A DNA stretch of 57,596 nt. Source: a virus. The notes under the pieces were generated by a model that saw nothing but the letters and a program-made list of their open reading frames with translations, had not been told where the DNA came from and did no database searches. Below, in pieces: positions 48,607-56,641 of this stretch (position 1 is its first letter; each line of letters begins with the position of its first letter). Location of the stretch: positions 1-57,596 of the IMG/VR virus record IMGVR_UViG_3300042444_000372; one strand, 5' to 3'. The translations under genes and the position numbers were made by a program.

Positions 48607-49905
48607 CTATTTGTTACGTTTACGTTTTGCAGTTACGATCTGTGGAAGAAATATAAGCTGTGTCTTACCTTTCTTCAAGTCACCTAGCATGTACTTTTGC
48701 TTTTCTTCTCCTGCATATAGTACCATACAAACAGGTTTACATACTTCTATGACTTTGTTTATCCACTCTACTACACCTGAAGCTGACTTAGCTTCTTGAG
48801 TTCGACATTGGATTGCTAAGGTTGCTTTGGTTGGAAGAGTTTCTAATGAGTACTTGATTGATAGAGGGTACGGTGGTCCATCCAAGATCGGTACGTTTGG
48901 AATTACTTTTAGCTCTGTGTCCTGCCATAACCGAGTACACCATCTAGCTCGGTACAGGTTCCAGATGTTTTTGGCTAAAGGCCAATGAGCGTAACATGAG
49001 AAATCAGGACCGATTAGACAACGTGGGTTCATGTTGATAGCCCACTCTACAAACTCTGCTGCTTGGTTGTATACGCATTCAAATTTGTGATCGTCAGTGT
49101 AGAAGCCTATACACCCTGGATCGTATTCGTCTGAAAAACTTTGACTGTAACAGTGGTAAGCTTTTTCTCCTGGACCGTCTGGGTATGTACAGGTAGGTGC
49201 TAAATCTGGTGTTGCTAAATTGTCAGTACTTAGTTGAGGAATACCTAATTCAGTTAAACCGTCATACAGAATAGACGCATTTACGAATGTTTGAACTGGA
49301 CCGTCTTTCCAAGCTGATTCGTAATGATCGGTTGCCACTTCAGATTCTTCTGGAGAAGAAGAAACTTCTTCTTCGATTGGTCTAAGGCGTGATTGCGATT
49401 GCTTTAAAATTGGCTTGGTTCCAAAGCTGTGATCGAGAAGGTCTTTGCGTAGTTGTTTCAGTTTGCGTTCATTCTCTGTTTTTACTTTCTCTATGGACTT
49501 ATCTACGCTCTTAGTCAAAGACTGTAGGGCTTCATTGTTAGTGATCGCCATAAGTCCGATGTTGTCCAGAGTAGCTAGTACTTCATTTTCAGAAGTTTCA
49601 TTTAGGTCTACTACCATTAGAGGGATACGTGGAGTCTTAGCTTTTAAGGCTTCGTCTACTCTCATGTGACCGTCTAGTAGATGGTTTGTTCTTACGTTGA
49701 ACAGGGCTAGTCCTAGATAACCGAACTTCTCTTGGAATGCTTTGTACGTGGATCGTTGACGTTGCGAATGGATTCGCCAATTCTTAGGGTTTGGTGGTAG
49801 TTCTTTAGGGTCTACTTCTCCTACGTAAAGGTCAGTACCCTTTAGATGAATGAAGGTCTTCAACCAAGGGTACTGACTTTTGTGTTTGTCTATTAAGGTT
49901 GGCAT
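48607..49905 (-). CDS. ParB-like domain fused to DUF4417
   Basis: 432 residues. N-terminal VDPKELPPNPKNWRIHSQRQR, FNVRTNHLLDGHMRVDEA and VVDLNETSENEVLATLDN match the ParB/sulfiredoxin-like module that usually precedes DNA methylases. Instead of a methylase, residues ~215-430 contain CLIGPDFSCYAHWPLAKNIWNLYRAR, LWQDTELKVIPNVPI and VCMVLYAGE, the DUF4417 pattern. An Asp/Glu/Ser-rich linker (about residues 185-200) joins the parts; a CTGGAG motif copy lies there. Confidence 0.72.
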   Translation of the reverse strand: MPTLIDKHKSQYPWLKTFIHLKGTDLYVGEVDPKELPPNPKNWRIHSQRQRSTYKAFQEKFGYLGLALFNVRTNHLLDGHMRVDEALKAKTPRIPLMVVDLNETSENEVLATLDNIGLMAITNNEALQSLTKSVDKSIEKVKTENERKLKQLRKDLLDHSFGTKPILKQSQSRLRPIEEEVSSSPEESEVATDHYESAWKDGPVQTFVNASILYDGLTELGIPQLSTDNLATPDLAPTCTYPDGPGEKAYHCYSQSFSDEYDPGCIGFYTDDHKFECVYNQAAEFVEWAINMNPRCLIGPDFSCYAHWPLAKNIWNLYRARWCTRLWQDTELKVIPNVPILDGPPYPLSIKYSLETLPTKATLAIQCRTQEAKSASGVVEWINKVIEVCKPVCMVLYAGEEKQKYMLGDLKKGKTQLIFLPQIVTAKRKRNK

Positions 49906-49907
49906 AA

Positions 49908-50252
49908 CTACTTATTTATTGAAGCTTCGGAAATCGGAACGATCTTGATAAGTAGTGTATACTCCCCTGATTCTTTTGCAACCTTAGTAATTGCAAAAGT
50001 ATGACCTTCTAGTTTTCGTAGTCGATCAAGCTCTACCATTACTGTGTCAATTGACTCAGGTTTACCTTCGTAAGTTTCTTCGATAAGTACGTTGTCGTTA
50101 CTAGCTAAGCTTAGTAACTTGTCAATCTGACCTTGGATACCTAGTCTAGTTCCTGGACTTAGCAGTTTGCTTTCCTTTAGCTGGACTTCGCTGATTGTCA
50201 CTGATGCTTGTAGGTTTTCTATCTTTTCTAACTTGGTTATTAGTCTTAGCAC
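49908..50252 (-). CDS. Small hypothetical protein
   Basis: 114-codon ORF, helical N-terminus (RLITKLEKIENLQASV). The first 107 bp overlap the end of the primase-helicase, so a later GTG (around residue 18) may be the true start. Unrecognised. Confidence 0.5.
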   Translation of the reverse strand: MLRLITKLEKIENLQASVTISEVQLKESKLLSPGTRLGIQGQIDKLLSLASNDNVLIEETYEGKPESIDTVMVELDRLRKLEGHTFAITKVAKESGEYTLLIKIVPISEASINK

Positions 50253-52347
50253 GACTTGTCTCCAGACATTCTGTTAAATCAGCACAAAGGGAATAAGTGT
50301 ATGTATCTCTTCCACGATTACCAGACTTGTTGTTTTCTTTGTCATGGACGATAATACCTAACTGCTCAAGGTCAGTTAGAATTTGATGTACGCGAGTACC
50401 AGGAATCTTTAGGTTATCAATGATAGCCTTACGAGTAACATTTTTGTGTTTGTTTATGAAGTTGATTACTTCGTAGTTTAGTCCTGGGCAAGAGTCAAAA
50501 CCAATCTTACGAATGATCTCGTAAGTTGATTCAGATACTTCTTTCTCCCCTCTAACGTGGGCTAGAGAGTGGGCTAGGTTTTTGAACTGAAGAGATAGAC
50601 GGGTTGCGACTGCTGATCTTGGACGGTAGATCATGCCTTCGTTACGATCTTTAACTACTTCAGTCTGGAGTTTAGCAGCTACCTTTGCTAGTGCCATGAT
50701 CTTGTTACGGATTGGTAATGGTACGTCTGCTACATTCTCTGGGTCGAATGTTTCATACAAGTGTTTGTAGTAGCCGAGCATTGTGTCAGATAGCTTTTTC
50801 TTGTTTGCTTTCTTCTGACCCATGTTCTCCCATGCTTGGCTCATGTGTTCATCTTCATCGAAGTCATTTCCTAAGAAGTCGATTCGTAAGAATCGTTCTC
50901 CCTTGGAAGCGTCATTGTGTTTGTAGATGATCGGAGTTACACCGGCAATGATGTTAAATTTGAAGTCGGTTGCTTCGTATACCTTTCCGTTACCGTAAGT
51001 AATTTTTACGTATCCATCGTAGGCATCACGTAGCAAGTCCCATAGCTGTTGCTGTACTCCTTCTGGCATACCTAGAAGTACAGTCATATCTTTGATGAAT
51101 AGAGTCTTCAAGTCCATCTTGTGAAGTGTCGATGCGTCTGATCCATCTGGGTTTCTCCAACCTGATACAAGCGATGTTGCCGTAAGCTTGGATACGTAAT
51201 CAAAGTATTTGTTGTTACCACCAAAGGCTTCAATAACAGTTGATTTACCGCATGATGCAGGACCTACTACGAATAGCCAAAGTGGTTCACCTGGAAGACG
51301 TACTGATAACGCTGTGGCAAGCATAGCATCAATCGTTTGCATGATTGCTTTGCTTGTGTACAGGCTATCTTTGATACGTCTCTGGAAAGTAGAATAAGAA
51401 GCAATTGGTTCGATAGTCTCTATGTCTGCACTAAAAGACTTCTTGACTTCGCTACCTTCTTCTTGCTCAAGTTCTTCGGTATGGTCTTCTGCGGTAGTAG
51501 CTGCCATATCTAGTAGAACTGCTAGTACGTCTGTCTTTACCTTGGCGTTAGTCAATACGTCCCTAACGTCTTTCAGTTCTGTGTTCTTCTTGAGAAGCTT
51601 TAGCTTTGATAGTGCTGGAGACTCCCAGTTAGCTATACTGTACCTAAGTCCAGCATTACGCTTATTGAGTACTTCGATACCTTGATCTCCACCTTGATCT
51701 TTGTCAAAAAAGAAAGTTAGGTACTTGCCTTTGAATGTCTTGTTCCAGGTTTCTTTCCAACACGTAGCTCCTGGCAATCCAAGTATGGTAGGTGCTTCTT
51801 TACGCATTGCTCTAAATGCTGCGTAAAAAGCAAGAGCGTCCCATTCTCCTTCTGTAACGATAATCTCTGCATCGTATTGCTTAGTGTTGAAAACTCTATA
51901 AAGCTGTAGATCGAAGCCAGGTGCTTTGAAGATTCTAAATCGGTTCTTGGGATTATAGTTGCTAGGATCGAATGCACCCAAGTTAAGCAACTGATTAGGT
52001 CCGTAGTAGGGAACGTACCATCTTCCTGTAGCTGGATTTCGATGCCAATTAGCAAGTTCGAAGATTTCACTTGGGATGCCTCTTTCCGTTTCAAGAAACT
52101 TGTAATCTTCTTGAGTAGTAAAGGTCTTGAGTGCGGTATGGAACTGCGTAATAAAAGTGTAGTAGTTACCAGACCTATTGCATTTTTTGCAAGTATATAG
52201 TCCGTTTGTTGAGTTGAAGTAGAAGTGACTTCTCTTAGTACAATCGGCAAAAGGGCAGTCTGCAACGTGGTTCTCCTTTACTTGTTTTGTAGCTTCGACA
52301 CCAAAGAATTTGTAAAAAGCAACTGGGTCTTGTTGGGGATTACTCAT
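50146..52347 (-). CDS. Primase-helicase
   Basis: 733 residues. N-terminal zinc finger (C31, C36, C53, C56), TOPRIM-type IVTEGEWDALAF near 165 and FFDKDQGGDQG near 215, then an ATPase domain with LFVVGPASCGKSTVIEAFGG (Walker A) near 360 and a TLFIKDMT segment near 405, ending with a winged-helix-like tail (FINKHKNVTRKAIIDNLKI). Synthesises primers and unwinds DNA at the fork with the adjacent polymerase A. The ATPase differs from T7-type RecA helicases. Confidence 0.82.
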   Translation of the reverse strand: MSNPQQDPVAFYKFFGVEATKQVKENHVADCPFADCTKRSHFYFNSTNGLYTCKKCNRSGNYYTFITQFHTALKTFTTQEDYKFLETERGIPSEIFELANWHRNPATGRWYVPYYGPNQLLNLGAFDPSNYNPKNRFRIFKAPGFDLQLYRVFNTKQYDAEIIVTEGEWDALAFYAAFRAMRKEAPTILGLPGATCWKETWNKTFKGKYLTFFFDKDQGGDQGIEVLNKRNAGLRYSIANWESPALSKLKLLKKNTELKDVRDVLTNAKVKTDVLAVLLDMAATTAEDHTEELEQEEGSEVKKSFSADIETIEPIASYSTFQRRIKDSLYTSKAIMQTIDAMLATALSVRLPGEPLWLFVVGPASCGKSTVIEAFGGNNKYFDYVSKLTATSLVSGWRNPDGSDASTLHKMDLKTLFIKDMTVLLGMPEGVQQQLWDLLRDAYDGYVKITYGNGKVYEATDFKFNIIAGVTPIIYKHNDASKGERFLRIDFLGNDFDEDEHMSQAWENMGQKKANKKKLSDTMLGYYKHLYETFDPENVADVPLPIRNKIMALAKVAAKLQTEVVKDRNEGMIYRPRSAVATRLSLQFKNLAHSLAHVRGEKEVSESTYEIIRKIGFDSCPGLNYEVINFINKHKNVTRKAIIDNLKIPGTRVHQILTDLEQLGIIVHDKENNKSGNRGRDTYTYSLCADLTECLETSRAKTNNQVRKDRKPTSISDNQRSPAKGKQTAKSRN

Positions 52348-52651
52348 TATCGATCCTTAGTAGATTTTCTGGAATTGTTTGAAAAGCTGATTTAACTAGG
52401 TCTTCTGCGATGACTGACATTTCAGTGTCGCTTATCTCGCCTGTACCAAGTGATTCGAAACTAATCGGTATGTTGTGTACAAACTTCTTTTGACGGGATT
52501 TTCGAACAGTCCAACGTATGTTAAAAGAATTGCGTTCAACGAATACGGATACTGTTCCGAAGTTTAGGGTTTTGTGTACTACTTTAAGTACTACAGAAAA
52601 TCTTGTAAACACTTTGTCGTAGTATTCTAATGACAGAGCTACTTTCTTCAT
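52340..52651 (-). CDS. Small hypothetical protein
   Basis: 103 residues, starting two bases after the polymerase stop. Basic, beta-rich (NIRWTVRKSRQKKFVHNI). Overlaps the primase start by 8 bp. Position suggests a replication accessory. Unrecognised. Confidence 0.6.
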   Translation of the reverse strand: MKKVALSLEYYDKVFTRFSVVLKVVHKTLNFGTVSVFVERNSFNIRWTVRKSRQKKFVHNIPISFESLGTGEISDTEMSVIAEDLVKSAFQTIPENLLRIDNE

Positions 52652-52653
52652 GG

Positions 52654-54669
52654 CTAGTTATTTCTCCAATCTTGAAGCTTCATTGCTTCGCTCCAATTGT
52701 CTTCGATAATTTCTGGTTTACACACACAAGGTACTCCATAGTAGTTACCAGCTTCTTGCATAATAGAAGCTAAGTCACTTAACACTTTAGTAACTCTTTC
52801 CCTACCGAGTTTTTTCTGGAGAGAGAAAAGTAATTCATCGTGTACTTGTAGGATCAATGCGACCTTACTCTTGTACACGATATTTGAATAGTCAAAGCTT
52901 AATAATCGATTGTCGATTAGGTATCTATCGCAGTTGGTTAGGGCAGTCTTTACGATTTCTCCTTCGGTTCCTTGAACGATGTAGTTGACTCCTGCATAGG
53001 CTTTGCTCTTGTACATATAGAGTCTGTAGCCACCCATTGTTTCGACGTATCCGTACTGTTTGACGAAGGACACGGTTCTATTGATCGATTCCGTAACACA
53101 AGGAAATAATGCTTGTACTCTTCGAAAGATTCCCTTGATTCCGCATGTTGCATCGATCTTTCGTTCACCCGCTCCGAATATGTATCCGAAGTTGACATTC
53201 TTAGCTACCCTTCGTTGTATCTTTGTTGGTTCGGCAGTTTCAAAGATTTGCATAGCCATGTAGGTATGGAAATCGAAACCGTCTTGGAATGCTTTAATCA
53301 GTTTGGGGTCTTTTGACCAATAGGCAAAGATTCTAAGCTGTAGTTGATCGTAGTCAATACTAGACCATACACGATCCTTAGTTGGTCCGAAGACTTTTCG
53401 GATTGAGTACGTGCTAATGACGTTTCCGTTTTCGTCTATGCGTTCTTTGCCCTTGCTGATGTTTTGACCGTTAGGGTTTTCTGAAGATAGTCTAGTGGTT
53501 GATGTTCCAGCTTGCTTGATGTTGGGTAGTAGTAGCTCTGCTTCGTAAGTACCTTTTTTGGTTTTGAAACGTCGATAGGATTGTAGATAACCGTTAGCTG
53601 CATTGACTTCTCTGTATGAAATCATGAAGTCTACAAACTGTAAAGCTTTCTTTGATTTCTTTTGTAGCTTGAGTTCTGGAAGTACACTCTTGTCTGTGGA
53701 ATCATTACCTGCATCAGTCATCTTGACTGACTCAAACTTTAAGTCTGTGAATAACGCTTTTGATAGCTGTGGTTGACTATTGGGATTAAAGTCTGTGTTG
53801 CCTAGTAGTGACTGCATCTTGTCTATAAGATCGTTTCTTACTTTGGATGCTTCATCTACTGCTTTAGGAAAGTGCTCTTTGTGAATCGAAATACCGCACT
53901 TAGTCATACGGTACAACGGCATGATTACACGATGTTGTTCATCATGAGCGTTTAGTAAGTTTGGATTTACTTCGAATGTCTGTTCTTGTCGTATGAACAA
54001 AAGGGCTGTACGTATAGCGTCTTTGATTGCGTAGGTACTGCATACTGTGTGGTATGGATGGTTACTTGGATACTCAAAGTGTTCTGCATACGCTTTTGGC
54101 AACCAGAAGTCGCACTTGTGAAATAGGTTTTTCTGACCTGCGAGTTCTGTAACCCCTTCTGCTGCTAGCTTCCAACCCATACTTTTAAGTTCAGATTTTC
54201 TACGAAGTGACTTTACACAGTCATCGAGTTCTTTTTCATCGTCATCAGCTATGTCGCAGTAAATCTTAGCTTGATGTTTTAGTGCTAATAAATCACTAGA
54301 GTCTATAACGTGTGCTCTTATCAACGTATCGTAATACGCGAATGTATTCTCCATTTCTACTGGAAACGAGTTCCATTCTGGAAGAGGGAGAAGAGACAAC
54401 ATGAACAAGTCGAAGTTCAAATTGTGAAATACTAAAGTGTTGAAAGACGTTACGTACTTGTAAATTTTAGTCAGTACGTCTTTAGACCATTTTGGTGTAC
54501 GTGTTAGTGGATCAACTGGGGCTTCCCAGTAGTTAGTTACTCCGTTGTTATCACACGTAGATACTGCAAAAGCTCTACAACCATGATGACCAAACAAGCC
54601 TGTTGCTTCTGTGTCTATTGCTAAGAATTTAGTGGCTGGTTTGTACTTTTTTACTTTTGATAGGATCAT
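52654..54669 (-). CDS. DNA polymerase, family A
   Basis: 671 residues from ATG 54667-54669 (MILSKVKKYK); a longer frame start lies in the terminator. Exonuclease acids D19/E21 in LAIDTEATG, exonuclease II NLNFDLFML, then polymerase motif A SIDYDQLQLRIF, motif B RRVAKNVNFGYIFG and motif C LQVHDELLF. Replicative polymerase. In motif A the usual Glu of xLELRx is Gln (QLQLR), a steric-gate change. A CTGGAG motif copy directly follows motif C (52811-52831). Confidence 0.88.
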   Translation of the reverse strand: MILSKVKKYKPATKFLAIDTEATGLFGHHGCRAFAVSTCDNNGVTNYWEAPVDPLTRTPKWSKDVLTKIYKYVTSFNTLVFHNLNFDLFMLSLLPLPEWNSFPVEMENTFAYYDTLIRAHVIDSSDLLALKHQAKIYCDIADDDEKELDDCVKSLRRKSELKSMGWKLAAEGVTELAGQKNLFHKCDFWLPKAYAEHFEYPSNHPYHTVCSTYAIKDAIRTALLFIRQEQTFEVNPNLLNAHDEQHRVIMPLYRMTKCGISIHKEHFPKAVDEASKVRNDLIDKMQSLLGNTDFNPNSQPQLSKALFTDLKFESVKMTDAGNDSTDKSVLPELKLQKKSKKALQFVDFMISYREVNAANGYLQSYRRFKTKKGTYEAELLLPNIKQAGTSTTRLSSENPNGQNISKGKERIDENGNVISTYSIRKVFGPTKDRVWSSIDYDQLQLRIFAYWSKDPKLIKAFQDGFDFHTYMAMQIFETAEPTKIQRRVAKNVNFGYIFGAGERKIDATCGIKGIFRRVQALFPCVTESINRTVSFVKQYGYVETMGGYRLYMYKSKAYAGVNYIVQGTEGEIVKTALTNCDRYLIDNRLLSFDYSNIVYKSKVALILQVHDELLFSLQKKLGRERVTKVLSDLASIMQEAGNYYGVPCVCKPEIIEDNWSEAMKLQDWRNN

Positions 54670-54693
54670 GGTGTGATTGTGGGTATGATAGAT

Positions 54694-54756
54694 AAAAAAA
54701 CCGGCCATGTAGTAAACCTAGCATTCCACTATCTCGGTTTACCTAACATGGCCGGT
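54694..54756 (-). terminator. Leftward terminator between SSB and polymerase
   Basis: ACATGGCCGGT/ACCGGCCATGT (11 bp) and inner GGTTTAC/GTAAACC (7 bp) form one long stem, followed leftward by seven T. Shuts off or attenuates polymerase transcription. The genome also has a smaller 9-bp inverted repeat at 54769-54796. Confidence 0.82.
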
Positions 54757-54805
54757 ACATTACTAAGCTGTCTTAACGGTGTTAGGGGTTAAGACAACTT
54801 ATTTG

Positions 54806-55636
54806 TTAGTGTACTTCTTGTACTTCATCAAGCTTTACGTTTACAGACTCACCTTTGGAAGTCTTAGCTTTGAAAAGCTTTTTCTTGTCGTCGTAAGACA
54901 GAAGAGTTACCTTAGCTGGCTTTGGCATCTTCGAAGTTTTGACAGTAGCTTTATGTCCAACCCATTGATCGGGTTCTTCCATACTATCGTCTACTTCGTC
55001 TTCATCTTCTTCTTCGGACTCTTCATCTTCCGATTCGTCTTCATCATCGTCTGACTCTTCTTCCGAGTCTTCATCTTCGGATTCATCTTCCGATTCTTCT
55101 TCGTCCTCGGATTCGTCTTCTTCCAATGGACGATTTACTCGAACATCGATACCTTCTTTGGCGTATCGAGTAATTGTGATCGATACCAAAGGCTTGTCAG
55201 TCTTGATCGATTCGAACATTTCTTTGAGGGCATCGGGACTTAGATCGTCAGTATCGAAGCCGATATTCTGGAGAGTGAAAGACAAGTCCTTGTAGGCTTG
55301 TTCTTCAGTTCGCTTGCCTTGCTCAACCAAGCTGATGTACTTAGAAGGTGTTTGACCTTTGCCGGTGCTTCCAGTACATAGGAAGTTGAAACTCACGTAA
55401 GGGTTATTGTTCTTGTCAATCCCGCTTCTTGCTGCTGTGCAACGTGCAGTTGTCGTAACCTTACCTTCAATCTTCAGACCGAACGCTTCGATGATCTCTA
55501 CTGGAGTTGTATACCCTTGTGGTGCGTCTTCTTTTCCGACTTTCTTTAGGATAGCTCCTTTGCTTTTGATTGCCTTGAAAAAGTCTGCTGATGTATCCTT
55601 GGAAGCGTTATTCTTGGTTGTTGGTTTTGTAGCCAT
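54806..55636 (-). CDS. Single-strand-binding-like protein, acidic C-terminal tract
   Basis: 276 residues from ATG 55634-55636. The N-terminal ~165 residues suit a DUF669-type phage SSB fold (YTTPVEIIEAFGLKIEGKV, NNPYVSFNFLC). A very acidic stretch of about 65 residues (DESEDEEESEDESEDEDS) follows, then a short beta module (VGHKATVKTS ... DDKKKLFKAKT). The acidic tail is like SSB tails that recruit partner enzymes. A CTGGAG motif copy is at 55266-55282. P10 is 16 bp upstream of the ATG. Confidence 0.72.
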   Translation of the reverse strand: MATKPTTKNNASKDTSADFFKAIKSKGAILKKVGKEDAPQGYTTPVEIIEAFGLKIEGKVTTTARCTAARSGIDKNNNPYVSFNFLCTGSTGKGQTPSKYISLVEQGKRTEEQAYKDLSFTLQNIGFDTDDLSPDALKEMFESIKTDKPLVSITITRYAKEGIDVRVNRPLEEDESEDEEESEDESEDEDSEEESDDDEDESEDEESEEEDEDEVDDSMEEPDQWVGHKATVKTSKMPKPAKVTLLSYDDKKKLFKAKTSKGESVNVKLDEVQEVH

Positions 55637-55651
55637 GATCTGCTGTACCTT

Positions 55652-55671
55652 CTGCAATGTGAAATTTATTA
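55652..55671 (-). promoter_or_regulatory. Promoter-like element P10
   Basis: Leftward TAATAAATTTCACATTGCAG followed by AAGGTACAGC and the SSB ATG. Same geometry as P1, P3 and P7. Confidence 0.6.
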
Positions 55672-55689
55672 AACGTAACAATACACTAA

Positions 55690-56553
55690 CTACTTGTCTT
55701 GATCGGGTTCAATTATGATCCCTGATTTGATTTGATTGTTCCAGGCTTTAAGAACTGTCTCGTAGCCTTTTGTCGGGTCTTCTGGAAGGTAGAAAGCATT
55801 AAGCGGTATACCTTTTGTATTTGTGAATTTGTTATGCACGCCGCATTTAGTCCAGATGGTATCCCACCTACAATGAACTGCTCGCTTTGTGTTGTGATAT
55901 CCGATGAAGAATGCAAAGTCCATTGCTTTCTTTAACCATTCGAATACCGCATTTGGTCCTGATGGACTGTACATGGTATCTGTTGTACCTGTGTTTAGTT
56001 CTCCTTCCCTTTCTTTTGTGTGTGCTGTGAAGATTACTCCAAGTCTTGAGTTGAACTTTAGACTGTTGAGAACTCTTTCAAATTCTTTATTGATTTCTCC
56101 ACGTGCAGCACCATAATCTTTCTTAGGTGTGTTCTCCATTTGATTTTCTAAGCACCAGTTGTTTTCACAAGCTTTGTAACATTCACTGATGTTGTCAATT
56201 CCGATAACTTTGATCGTTTTGTCTGACTCTGCTTTTTCAAGTAGTGTCGTAAATTTCTTCCAAGGATTTTCTTGTCCTTGCTCCATTTCTGGAACTGTAG
56301 AGATTTTAAACTCTACTTGTCGTACTCTGATGTTTCGTCTTGCTGGTTCGAATTGAAATACAATTGAACCAGGAATGGAAGCCATTAGAGAAGACTTTCC
56401 TACACCTGCTGTTCCGTGTAGCAGAGTGTAGTAGTCTAAAAAGTCTTCTGAGGGTTCGTTGAATTCTTCTGGACCAGGGAGACTAAATTCGGTCGAAGAT
56501 TTAGTAACACTTTTTTTGGCGGTCGGACTGACTCGCCTTACCGTACTTGCCAT
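55690..56553 (-). CDS. Sak4/RecA-like AAA ATPase
   Basis: 287 residues. LLHGTAGVGKSS (Walker A G47-S54), KVIGIDNIS (Walker B), LGVIFTAHTKE and later segments fit AAA_24/Sak4-type phage recombination ATPases, which work with SSB and an exonuclease. The neighbours (SSB-like, RecB-like nuclease, polymerase) are exactly that set. Confidence 0.82.
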   Translation of the reverse strand: MASTVRRVSPTAKKSVTKSSTEFSLPGPEEFNEPSEDFLDYYTLLHGTAGVGKSSLMASIPGSIVFQFEPARRNIRVRQVEFKISTVPEMEQGQENPWKKFTTLLEKAESDKTIKVIGIDNISECYKACENNWCLENQMENTPKKDYGAARGEINKEFERVLNSLKFNSRLGVIFTAHTKEREGELNTGTTDTMYSPSGPNAVFEWLKKAMDFAFFIGYHNTKRAVHCRWDTIWTKCGVHNKFTNTKGIPLNAFYLPEDPTKGYETVLKAWNNQIKSGIIIEPDQDK

Positions 56554-56641
56554 AGCTCCGTTTCCTTTCGTTCGTTGAAGGGAGTAGCATTCTAGTTGTA
56601 CGGTAATTGAGTGTCAAGACCGAAGGGATTATTTTTTACAA

